Shown one piece after another: positions 33,393 to 43,149 of a DNA stretch of 64,000 nt. Each line of letters opens with the position of its first letter. The stretch's first letter is position 1. The stretch is from assembly GCF_963675165.1 (NCBI RefSeq), contig NC_087392.1:3803442-3867441 (forward strand), read 5' to 3'. Origin of the DNA: Halichondria panicea (Eukaryota; Porifera; Demospongiae; Suberitida; Halichondriidae). The notes beneath the pieces are model-generated. The model ran no database searches, was not told where the DNA came from, and saw only the letters and a program-made list of their open reading frames with translations. Both the position numbers and the translations under genes were made by a program.

Positions 33393-34790
33393 ATGTCTAA
33401 CTGTTTGTGTAGATACCCTCCGCCTCCGAGGCCTCTGCCAGCAGATCTGTCTAAAAAGTACCGACTGTATCGGGACCGAGTTTTTGTATCAACTGGCAAG
33501 TCAGATGCTCACAGATCTAGTCTCGTGAGGACCACTGCAAGACCAACTCATTACCGTTCAGGCTGGAACGAACAGACAATGAAAACAGCCCTCGAGTCCG
33601 TGCTCTATGGTGGCATGAGCATAGGCAAGGCAGCTCTATCTTATGGCATCCCAAAATCCACATTATACGATCATAAAGTGGGGACGTTTTACCTGGAGTA
33701 AAGAGTGGGCATCCTACAATTCTCACAACTGAGGAAGAGGAGGACCTGGTGTCATTTATTATAGAATGTGCGGACATTGGCTATCCGAGGTCACGATATG
33801 ACGTAATTGCCATGGCTGAGATGGTGGCAACGAAAGCGGAGAAAGGGACACCTCATGAGACTCTCACAAATAGATGGTGGCAGAGTTTTTGTTACTTTAA
33901 AGACTGCTACATCTCTATCTACTGCGCGTGCAAAGGCATCCTCCCCAGAAATCTTGAAGAGCTACTTTCGACTGTTAGACGAGACATTGAAGAAGCATGG
34001 CTTGACTACTGATCCATCCTTGATTTTTAATATGGATGAATCGGGATTCCCCCTCGATCCAAAGCCGTTGAAAGGTGTATTTATTAAAGGCACAAAGAAC
34101 CCCTGCTCGGTGACAGCTGGCAATAAATTAAATCTCAAATAACTGTCGTTGGCTGCGTAAGCGCTGGAGGTCAGTGTCTACCACCAATGATCGTATGGCC
34201 AAGAAAGAAAATGAAACCTGAACTGGCAATCGGTGAAGTTCCAGGCACAGTGTTTGGCTTGGCAGAGAGAGGCTGGATGACACAAGCTCTATTTAGCCGA
34301 TGGCATTTTTTGCGCTACGCACCAGCAGCTAGACTCCTTCTCGATGGGCATTCTTCTCATTACTGTCCCGAGACTCTCAAATTAGCACAAAAACAAGGTG
34401 TTATAATGCTTGCTCTCCCTCCAAACACAAAACACCTCACGCAACCACTAGACAAGGGAGTGTTTGGTCCCTTGAAACAGAGGTGGTGACAAATGGTTCA
34501 TGATTTTCGGGTTAGTCATCCAGGCCAAGTGGTAACTCAATATAACTTTTGTAAGCTTTTTAGCAAATCATGGGTCGAGGCAATGACACCGAAGAATATC
34601 TGTTCTGGATTTTCAACTACGGGTATATATCCGTTTAATCCCGATGCTTTGACACTCCCATGTCAAACCAGAGATCACTCAGATTCCTCATATATCGAGA
34701 CTGTGTCTCCTTTCACACCAGCCAAGCGCAAGGTTTTTGGCGACAGATTCGCTTACCTCATTTACCGACTACCATCCATGTGAGAGACAA
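33393..34790 (+). pseudogene. pogo/Tc1-like DDE transposase with psq-type HTH, frameshifted
   Basis: N-terminal HTH: ALESVLYGGMSIGKAALSYG followed by IPKSTLYDHKVG (about 33590-33680), a pipsqueak-like fold. Then, in shifting frames, LTTEEEEDLVSFIIECADIG, FNMDESGFPLDPKPLKGVFI (first Asp), RLLLDGHSSHYCPETLKLAQ (second Asp), LPPNTKHLTQPLDKGVFGPL (third Asp) and WVEAMTPKNICSGFSTTGIY (PFNPDAL follows). This is the DDE_1 layout of pogo-type transposases, which cut and paste DNA at TA. Frameshifts fall near 33683, 33885 and 34135, and TGA after KQRW at 34487 is a nonsense change. All three catalytic Asp residues remain. Confidence 0.85.
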
Positions 34791-34829
34791 AACACAATGA
34801 AAATGATGGATATTGAGGCTGTACCACTT

Positions 34830-36820
34830 CAAGAAGAACTCAAAACTTGCAAGAGATCCATCAGGGCAACTCATGACTTCAGATGAAAACATTCAGGAGG
34901 TATTGGAAAAAAAAGAGGCTAAAGATGCTAAAGAACGTGCTAAAGAACTCAGGAAAAGTCTAAGCCACCCAAAAGTGAGCGATTGAGTAAAATATGTGTG
35001 CATACATGGTTTAAGTATCTTGAGCTATAGATACATTAGATACAAATGCACTGGCTTGGTGCTAGCCCCCATTATACACGTTTTTTCCCCCATTAGAAAC
35101 AAAGACGAAGAATGAGGATAAGTCCCTGTTGGTTGAAGCCGATGACGAATTTATCTCAGGTGATCTAGTGTGTTTTGCTCTTGCATATATGCATGTATAT
35201 AGTTAGATTGTTTACTGTAAGCCACCACCATTTCGAAATCATTATCTCCAACGTTATTTCATTCCAGGTGGAGATCCGTTGCTCACAAGCTGGGTTAGTA
35301 GTCTGTCCCTCTCCGTAAAAGACCAGCAGGTTTTGAAGGGTCGTAAGTGTCTCACTGCGAACCACATTTGTGCCGCTCATCATATGCTCAAATCTCAATT
35401 TCCAGCACAGAATGGATTACAAGACACCCACTATCTCAGTATTAACAACAAATGGAATTCCGATCCTGACGATTTTGTACAGATTTTGTACGTGGATTCA
35501 GCACACTGGGTATGTTTGTCTAACTATGATTGTGAACATGGATTTGTGGACCTCTATGACTCAATGGTTTCTGTGCCACCTGAAGATGGGAGTATTGTGC
35601 GACAAGCATGCACGATTATGAAATCCCTCAACCTCTCGGCAGTACAAGTCAACCTTGTAAAGGTTAAGCAGCAGATTGGAGGCTCAGATTGTGGCTTATT
35701 CGCAATTGCAATGGCCACAGACCTGTGTTTGAGGACTGACCCATTCGGTGCTTCCTATGCCCAAGAACAAATGAGGATTCATTTGGAGAGATGCTTTGAA
35801 TCTGGACAGATGACTGTGTTTCCTCGCACTAATGGACCAGTTGTCGACAGCACATCTAATAGACTGTTTTGTTCTACGCTTTTTTTCAAGATTCATTGTG
35901 TTTGTCGTCAGCCAGAAGCCTTTTTGCTAATGGTTTGCTGTGATGGATGCGACCTGTAGTTTCACAAGCGCTGTGTGCCAGAGAAGTTGAACCCAAGTGA
36001 TGACTGGTTCTGTTCGTCATGTGCGTTTTCTGGTAAGAAGCTAGCTCATGCATGATTCCTCATTTGTGTACTATACAGGTCAAGGCAAGGCACCTGCACC
36101 CGAGGATGGCAAGTCACCCACAGCCACCCCTGTCAATGGTATGCACCTCACACTATACACATTGTATCCCTCTAATTACCTAATGTCAGGTGTCGCACAG
36201 AAGGGGAGTTGAGGTAACTTTAGCTCTAATGCCTTGGATAGTACCGCTATACTTGCACATGAGTGGTTCTCCCATTCGTGTATTACATAATTATACATGT
36301 GTGCAGGTCGACCTGCACCCGAGGATGGAAAGTCACACACAGCCACCCCTGTCAATGGTATGCACCTCACACTATACACGTGATTCAGGGCCGAAGGGGA
36401 GTCTGGATAGTACCGCTATACTTGTGCATGGTTCTCCCATTCGTGTATATTACATAATTATACATGTGAGCAGGTCGAGGCAAGGCACCTGCACCCGAGG
36501 ATAGCAAGTCACACACAGCCACCCCTGTCAATGGTGTGCACCTCACACTATACACATTGTATCCCTCTAATTACCTAATGTCAGGTGATTCAGGGCCAGT
36601 CAAGAGAGTCGCACAGAAGGGGAGTCGAGGTAACTATAATCATTTGTAACCTACATGTAGGTTACATGTATAAAGCTCTAATTATCATGCTAATGCTTTT
36701 TTATCGTAGTGGATAGTACGTACACATCAGTGATTCCCGTTATTATGTGCAGGTCAAGGCAAGGCACCTGCAGCTAAGGGCTCACATGTACAGCCATTCC
36801 TGGGCCAGTCACACGGATAA
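34830..36820 (+). pseudogene. Ulp1/C48 SUMO-protease plus PHD finger with repeated micro-exon tail
   Basis: Exons: a basic Lys/Glu stretch (EAKDAKERAKELRK) to about 34974, 35097-35159, 35268-36032, 36079-36138, 36307-36357, 36474-36533, 36585-36629, 36753-36820 (TAA). From 35097 on every junction is GT-AG and phase 1. Residues coded at 35270-35830 form a C48 protease: SAHWVCL (His), VDLYDSM (Asp), IGGSDCGLFAIAM (Cys), so the triad is complete; this family cleaves SUMO or related proteins. At 35897-36030 is a C4HC3 PHD finger (CVCRQPEA, CCDGCDL, FHKRCV, WFCSSC), a histone-tail reader. TAG at 35957 replaces the conserved Trp after CDGCDL. The lead exon continues the transposase's C-terminal basic region, suggesting one fusion gene, but one extra base near 34960 upsets that join. 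Confidence 0.8.
36079..36630 (+). repeat. Tandemly duplicated micro-exon unit
   Basis: A unit of a ~60-nt exon (GQGKAPAPEDGKSPTATPVN) and a 45-nt exon (GDSGPVKRVAQKGSR), with their introns, is repeated. Alpha-exon copies are at 36079, 36307 (9 nt shorter) and 36474; beta copies at 36190 (shortened), about 36381 (decayed) and 36585. A final alpha-like exon is at 36753. Intron segments (CACCTCACACTATACAC, TTACCTAATGTCAG) are repeated as well. Confidence 0.92.
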
Positions 36821-37539
36821 CTACTAGAGGTGGGTGTGTTATCGTACTGTTTACAATGACAACTCTAAATGCCGAATTTTCGTTGTTACAGTAGTGGATT
36901 TGCTTGAACCGTACGTAATGGGTGTTATTTTTGTGTACTATACAGGTCGAGGCGGCACCAGGTCTGGGAACACTGTGATGACCTGATTTATTGCGATGAC
37001 CAAACTGTGATGACTAGCTTGATTCATCTATGCAGAGCAAGATCATGGACCTAATAATAGCTTTTTCCGAGCGAAGCGAGGCTATAATCTCGTCACGTTG
37101 AGAGTTTGGCGAAGAAAAAAATGGACAACGTAGGACTCAATGGAACTAGTGGCTCTGGTTGCTGCAGACCGTAACGGTTTGACTTCAAAGTTGGAGGACG
37201 CGTTAGCCACTGTACTGAGGACACTTCAGCTCCATTCTACAGCTTAGAAGGCCTTTTTTCAAGCGTTCTGCTCATAAGCTAGACAATGCTTCTTAAATTG
37301 ACGATTCGTGACATTTTGATCATTACCTAGATCTATTCTTTTCTGCAACCAATTGCAGAAACAGGAGATTACTATTGCAGACTCCTCAGGCAACTGTGTT
37401 CTCATATTTGGCAAGAAGCAATAGGTTCATTGGAAATAGGTGGGAGCTATTACATAACTAAGCTAACTGTCAGAGTCTGTTTCCATGCCAGCAAATGGTT
37501 CGTCCGTAACTAAACTTGACAACGTTGACGAATGTCTAA

Positions 37540-37840
37540 TGAACTTTCACTCATGGGTGCTACCGTCATTGCTGTCAAGAAATTCGAAAAGTTCAATGCT
37601 TGCACTTACTGTAAAGGTAAAGTTGAAGATGACATCGTCGAATGCTCAAAATGTGGTGCAACACTCCTACTGTCTCGTTGCCCGCCCTTTTAATCAGATG
37701 GCTAAACTGGACTTGGAAGGGCCAGATACCACGTTTGTTACGGTTGTTGTTTACAACGATTTAATCAAAGCCATTGTCGAACAAGACAGCAAACTACTAC
37801 TTCCCTCCTGAAAGCTAAACCATTCGATATTACATACAAT
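37540..37840 (+). pseudogene. RPA-like zinc ribbon / OB-fold relic
   Basis: One frame reads VKKFEKFNACTYCKGKVEDD and IVECSKCGATLLLSRC, giving four Cys in a CX2C...CX2C ribbon; after a one-base shift near 37690 another reads MAKLDLEGPDTTFVTVVVYN and DLIKAIVEQDSKLLLPS. This order resembles the C-terminal ssDNA-binding domain of replication protein A. Such genes are carried by some eukaryotic transposons. A frameshift splits the two halves. Family call is from memory only. Confidence 0.5.
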
Positions 37841-37970
37841 CAATACCATGTAGCTACAAGTGTCTCTCGGTGACCTTGACACCAGGATCAAGCTACAACT
37901 ATTAACATTTAACAATTCCTTTTTCCCATGTGCTGTTTCAACAATTATTACTCAAAAGCCTTACCTATGA

Positions 37971-38020
37971 ATTAGCCTCGACCCCAAGACCATTAAAAAG
38001 GCCTTGGATTCGAGGCTAAT
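37971..38020. repeat. 50-bp foldback (TAGCCTCGA type)
   Basis: ATTAGCCTCGACCCCAAG and CTTGGATTCGAGGCTAAT are near inverses. Related to the foldback at 11818-11892. Confidence 0.8.
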
Positions 38021-38109
38021 AGTGCGTAGAGAGGTTGCACTCCAGTGTATCCCTAGTATACAATGATGGTGTTTCATTCTTGTTTTGCAAATCATAATGT
38101 AGAATTATA

Positions 38110-38398
38110 GACTCGCAAGCCGTCACTGTTGCAGGCGAACAGTAGACTGGTCAAACTCCGTGTTGAGACTTGTGTTGCACAGTCAGCATATCAGAAAATA
38201 TTTTAAGTGGCTGCGGTTTTCGTGACGTCAGTTACTGCATGTGATACGTAGAGTTTTCTAGTGAAACGTCACTATCATTGATCTTGTGGTAACCGCATGC
38301 GGTTAGTTGCCACAAATATCGTGGCAAACGTTACACGAGTCTCAACACGGAGTTTGACCAGTCTACTGTTCGCCTGCAACAGTGACGGCTTGCGAGTC
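38110..38398. mobile_element. Foldback MITE with ~65-bp arms, TA flanks
   Basis: GACTCGCAAGCCGTCACTGT... (38110) is the exact inverse of ...ACAGTGACGGCTTGCGAGTC (ends 38398) for about 60 bp, to TGTTGAGAC/GTCTCAACA. TA borders both sides. Inside the composite element. Confidence 0.93.
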
Positions 38399-38467
38399 TA
38401 GTAGAATTACGTATCGTAGCAACAGCAAGGTGCGGCTAGCCCTCGATAATTGACTTGTAGGTATTAA

Positions 38468-38775
38468 TGCTGACCTAGCACTTTTTGTGCGAATACTTCT
38501 CAGCAAGTTTTGTGCAGCAGTGCAGCTGTTTCTGCTCAGCTAAACGTTGATCCAGAGTAAAGTGGACATGAAAAAGCTGATGGCAAACTCAGATTTAGCT
38601 AATTGATGCTCTAAGTAGCTCAACTCGAAATTGCATCGCATTCTCCGAAAATGCAATTATCGCACGTTTATTTTTGCATGCTCATTACCCCATTATGAAG
38701 AAAGCTGTGAAGCTGATACCGCACCAGATCGATTACAAGGTATGTTTCTCTTTTTGTCAAGTTAGTTTCTGCATA
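38468..38775. repeat. Right ~300-bp inverted repeat arm
   Basis: Inverse of 32490-32785. Has an extra 13 bp near 38691-38703. Immediately outside lies a short tandem duplication of CAGTGCAACAACCAAAGAGA. Confidence 0.95.
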
Positions 38776-39283
38776 CAGTGCAACAACCAAAGAGAGTACA
38801 GTGCAACAACCAAAGAGAGTAGAACTTTTGTTTTTTTACGTTTTTGTGTATATCCTCTAAACTAAATGTGATTGTATCAATTTGAGTGCAGGTACTGAAA
38901 GTTCAACTATTGGCGCTTCCAGTGGACCACCACCTGTTACATCATATGACATCATCATTCCAAAATGGCTGCTAGAATATGTGTACATTGGAAAATATGT
39001 TAGGCATGGAACTATCTTATAATTATGTTTGAGTTAAGATCTGAAATTTGTTGTGCAAGTACTTCATTACCTTGCACATCTTTTGAGCTCCAGCGGAAGT
39101 GCAGGCTGTTAGTAGGTTCTGAGATACACAGAATTTTGTAAATTTTTAGTAGCAAATGTGTTAGGCATTGATTTTTTGAGTTTGTGCTAGTTAAGGTCTG
39201 ATTTTGAGGAGCATGTACTACAATAGTATACTTTTCATTTGTACTAACTTACAGGAGCTAGACCAGTCTCTTCTTTGCTAGAG

Positions 39284-39530
39284 CGGCCCTTCTTGTCAAA
39301 AATGGTGATTTTGCTGCTCTTTGCTGACGTAGAGCAATGATATTCATTGATTTGTGACATCACAAATCATCTTGTCTTTGTTACATCCATGCTCATGTGA
39401 TGCCTAACCTGGCAACTACACCCAGTTGATCAGTCATAATGTGTCACAGGGGCGTGGCAATTTACACTACTACGCAACAGAAACCGTGAAAATCAGCTAA
39501 AATCACCATTTTTGGCAAGAAGGGCGGTTT
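39284..39530. mobile_element. Foldback MITE, ~247 bp
   Basis: CGGCCCTTCTTGTCAAAAAT with GGTGATTTT (39284-39312) is the near inverse of AAAATCACC with ATTTTTGGCAAGAAGGGCGG (39499-39528). Confidence 0.88.
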
Positions 39531-39920
39531 CAATTGCTTCAATTGCTTCCGTTTCGTACTAATGAACTAAACCACCCGTTCCAAATGCGTTTTTACGCAA
39601 TCGTTTAAACGTGCGTTTTGAATAACGGAAAGGGAACTTTTTATTGATGGGTACCAGGGAGAAAGAATTTACTTGGCGCTCAATTACATGTACATACGTG
39701 TAAAAATAATATTTTGTACACTGGCATAGTGTACGTGTATATTTAATGTTTGACGTTAATTTTTATTACAGGTTGGTGGAAGAGAACCCTATCCGAAAAT
39801 TTAATGGCATGCTCGAGTGGAGGGTTACTCCTAGATACAGACTGTTATTTTATGGACATGAGCAACTCAGTGAGTTTTGTTGAATCTGCGGTGACAGCAC
39901 TAGTATGATGTGCAGCAATA
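39531..39920. other. Spacer with a possible short coding piece
   Basis: A stretch after TTTTTATTACAG (about 39772) reads LVEENPIRKFNGMLEWRVTP in one frame and may be an exon of an unknown gene. Otherwise AT-rich. Confidence 0.25.
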
Positions 39921-40111
39921 TACCGTTATTACTAGGATGTTTTGCGAGCATCAAACTTTGCGAGTGCTGAAGGCCTTGCAAAAATAAGATTGCAAAAACC
40001 TATAATTATGTTACTTGCATGACATCATGATCCTTACTAGATCGCAAAATGTCAAATTTTTTGCTCATTTGCAAAGGGTTTTCACCAGCAAAATATCGTA
40101 GTAATATGGTA
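39921..40111. mobile_element. MITE, family A, diverged copy
   Basis: TACCGTTATTACTAGGATGT at the left and ATATCGTAGTAATATGGTA at the right match the ends of 10930-11134. The core TTTGCGAGCATCAAA and CATTTGCAAAGGGTTTTCAC is shared. Confidence 0.88.
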
Positions 40112-40607
40112 GCTGGGTTTTTTTATGCTGTGTGCATGCTTATGATGTTGGACAATAATGCAGGAGAAGGAAAGGAGACTGACTAACATCAGGGCATTTG
40201 CTAGTCATAGTTATGCAAAGGTCCCTTGTGAGAGCAATGAGGAGGATCTTGATCCGCCACCAACCAAGAAAAAAACAGAGGTGAGTGCGTGAGTCCGTTT
40301 TGCATGCTTGTTCCCCCCCATAGACAGCCGGCGACGACCCAGAAGCGACAGCCAGCGAGCAGCCAGCGGGCAACGACCCAGAAGTGACAGTCAGTGGACT
40401 ATACCTGTAAGGCAATGGAACTACATTCAAGCCAAGATGTTGCGTGATATTCTCAAGCACCCTGAAGTTGAGAGATTGTTGCCTCAAATGCAATGAGCTA
40501 AATGATCCAACTTTTGCTTCGATTCATATTTCTGAAGTTTTAAACCCATCGTCAGATTATTGGGTCCAACAAACTTCTATGAGGGCATCCAATAGTACAA
40601 GTATATC

Positions 40608-41270
40608 GTGGAATGTGATATAGCTCAAGTAATGTTGTTGGGAAAAAGGTGCGAAGAGTTGAGTATGTTGCAAGTAAAGATGATTAACGTTTTGGCATAC
40701 TGGAAAAACCGTTTGGAGCAACTCACTACATACTTAGACGACAATCTGTGTATGCGGAAAACCATCAGCAGAGGAGGGTTAACTCTGGATGAATTACAGA
40801 CGGCTACTACTGAAGTGGAAATGATTGTCAACTCCCGTCCGCTCACCTATATTTCCATGGACAGCATCCAAGAAGCAGTTACTCCCTCTCATCTGATGAC
40901 TGGTCGGAGACTGATGAGCCTACCCGACGGTCCCTACAACGAAGAGAATTGTACTTGTCGAATGCCTGACCGTAAAGATGTGCCAATGGTAGAATGTTTT
41001 GGTTGCAGCTCATGGTTCCATTTTGCTAGTCGATCATGATAAAAACTCTATTTTTTCTGCACAATGGCCTCTTTGAGTGCATTTTTTGCTCACAGCAAAA
41101 ACCATCCCTCCTTACTGGGATCAAGCTAGGAACATATTTCGACAGGCTATATCGTCTGAAAAAGGCATACACAGAGGTCATGCAAAGAGACTTCAAGAAC
41201 GATCTTGCAAAAACTTTTATAGAGAAGTTTTTTGATTTTCTAACAGTGGATCATGAGGATTTTGAGTGAG
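40608..41270 (+). pseudogene. BEL/Pao integrase tail followed by PHD-like zinc finger
   Basis: The 143-codon frame 40608-41039 contains LTLDELQTATTEVEMIVNSR, PLTYISMDS and VTPSHLMTGRRLMSLPDG, characteristic of BEL/Pao integrases near the C-terminus. It then runs directly into ENCTCRMPDRKDVPMVECFG and CSSWFHFA, the first six ligands of a PHD finger. After a stop at 41037 a second frame supplies FECIFCSQQK, the last Cys pair. A PHD finger is not a usual part of BEL/Pao, so this may be a junction of two relics. The next frame (LGTYFDRLYRLKKAYTEVMQ) is unrecognised. Confidence 0.65.
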
Positions 41271-41289
41271 TTCAATTGTTTGCACATTT

Positions 41290-42530
41290 AATTCATGGTG
41301 ACTTTTGGGGGTTGTCATATATATTTCAGTTGTAAACACTCTACCACCACTAATAAGAACCATGCAGGACCTCTTCTTCTGCGAGTACGACGAAGAGCCC
41401 AGGGGTATGATGGAACTTCATGTAAGTACTGCTTTTTTGGGTGAAATTTGTATACTTTTTTGTTTAATATTAGGGGATCACAGATGGGGCAATAATGAAA
41501 AACAACAACCAAGTAATTATTTCCGAGGTAACCTGTTCTTGATCGATTACCTCATGATTTTATGTATACTTCTTAAATGGCAACACTGTTGTGTAGGGGA
41601 AGAGTAAAGCAGATACTGAAAACTATGTAAAAGGAGAAGGACAACTAATAGTAGCGATGCAGCTGTCTTGGAGTACAGATGGAGAGAACTCACGAGTTTG
41701 GGTTATCAAAGCAGTTGATTTTTTCTTGCACGTACGACGTAACATCAAGGCCCAACTTGCTGATTATCGGATTCTTTTAAGTGCCTCGGACAGAATTCAA
41801 AGAATGTCGGTGGTGTATTTGTTGAAAGTGATGATGATGATTTTCAAGCACAAGGTTGAGCAGCTTGTTGATTCCTGGCAGACTACACGAAACTAATAAC
41901 GGTGATATTGAAGTTATCGAGTACTTTAGAAAGGTTGAAGTGCCTGTCATTCGTCAAAGAATCTAGTGTGGTCCTTCTACTAGTGAGAGCTGTACTCAAG
42001 CAGAAGACGTACTCAAGCAGAATATGAACTACAATCGAAGCCTGTATTCATTAGCCGAGTGCGTGAGTTGATTACTATTGATTGGAAAAATACAGCCTCA
42101 GGAAAAATATGTAAAACCCATGTACATTTTAAACAAAAATTAATTAAGCAGAAAGACAGTACAAGGCAATCGGAATCACAGGTGAGTGTTTTTTGTTTGC
42201 ATAGTTCACACATGTCATTAATTCTATTCCAAATAGCAGTATTGTCCTTTGTTTGAGCTAGGATGTCATAATTATGCTGAAATTTTCTCCCAGGACCTAT
42301 ACTCGAGCGCTACTTCTCTAGACAACGCCATCGTGAAGATAGCAATTAAAATCCATGTTCATTCCACCTAGTACGTCCTAGCTGTGTGTTTATGTAAGCG
42401 TAAGTATAAAATTTTAGCTATATGTCTGCAAACCAGAGCATAACCCTCAACATGTTACTTGCATAATCTCACAACATCTTGTAATGTTGTAAAGCTTCGA
42501 TTTCAACTATACCAATAAAATTTGGTAGGT
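41290..42530. other. Unrecognised short open frames, probably relic
   Basis: Short + strand frames (TMQDLFFCEYDEEPRGMMEL near 41370; MQLSWSTDGENSRVWVIKAV near 41657) have protein-like composition and may belong with the finger-containing relic upstream, but no family is evident. Confidence 0.25.
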
Positions 42531-42538
42531 GTTTTAAT

Positions 42539-42847
42539 TTGCATCGCTGGTATAGAGCCGGCAAGGTATCTGGAGCAGTAGATCCCTATCGTAGTGAGCG
42601 AAAAGAGTGGAGTGATGACATAGACTTATGGCCCAGTAGAATATGTTACTATAATGTGCACAACGAGTTCTCAATGTGTTCGCAAGTTGGCATACATGGT
42701 AAAACCAATCATAGTCTGCATGCTACTGGTGCCACAAGATTGTTCGCTGCAAACATTCATCATTACCAGTCCATATACTTGAGATCAGCTATTGACTTTA
42801 AATCACGGAAAAAAGATTGTGCTGCATTGCAAAATCCCCATGGTTGA
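42539..42847 (+). pseudogene. Tyrosine recombinase C-terminal fragment
   Basis: The frame contains FSMCSQVGIHGKTNHSLHAT and GATRLFAANI. The HxLRATGAT-type motif with a preceding GI.GKTNHS is typical of eukaryotic tyrosine recombinase-like proteins (Crypton/ZMYM2/KIAA1958 group). The Arg of the HSLR motif is His here. The nucleophile Tyr is not found. Confidence 0.55.
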
Positions 42848-43031
42848 ACATATTCGTAAGGCGGTATTGAACGCAGCCAACCTGCTGCAGTCCTGCTTCG
42901 ACTGCAGCAGGCCAATAATAATATGTATAAACTATAACAGACGTGACAGCTAGTGTTTGCTCTACCCAACCTCTTTTTTCGTCAATTGCTAAAAAATGAG
43001 GGACTTAACTCGTTTTTTGCTGTTGTTTTAT

Positions 43032-43146
43032 AACATCACACTATCCACTGTATCTTTTGATGTGCTGATCGATCGGTCCAAACAGTGCGGAACATCACAC
43101 TATCCTTTGATATCACTGTATCTTTTGATGTCCTGATCGATCGGTC
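43032..43146. repeat. Tandem duplication, ~55-bp unit
   Basis: AACATCACACTATCC, CACTGTATCTTTTGATGT and CTGATCGATCGGTCC occur twice in order, at 43032 and 43091. Confidence 0.85.
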
Positions 43147-43149
43147 CCA

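Larger units (their letters stand above)
32490..38775 (+). mobile_element. Composite DNA element with ~300-bp TIRs: DDE transposase, Ulp1 protease, PHD finger, RPA-like relic
   Basis: The left arm (32490-32785) and right arm (38468-38775) are inverted copies that differ by a 13-bp indel and a few bases. Outer ends are TGCAGAAACTAACTTGAC and its inverse, each next to TA, matching the TA target of Tc1/mariner-pogo elements. Inside, on +, are a broken pogo-like transposase (33393-34790), a spliced Ulp1/PHD gene (34830-36820) and a zinc-ribbon/OB relic (37540-37840). Two foldback MITEs (33073-33343, 38110-38398) also lie inside. It could instead be two diverged MITE or exon copies bounding unrelated genes. 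Confidence 0.65.

Noticed and set aside
33393-34790. Functional host transposase-derived gene
   Set aside because: At least three frameshifts and one nonsense codon in this copy, although the catalytic Asp residues remain.
36060-36960. Regularly spaced repeats that could suggest a CRISPR array
   Set aside because: Repeats are exon/intron units of 45-60 nt exons with splice sites and unequal spacing, in a eukaryotic gene.
31880-39650. CCCGTTCCGTT-type sequences at 31888 and 39640 as outer ends of a larger element around the composite transposon
   Set aside because: Similarity is limited to about a dozen bases and does not extend inward.
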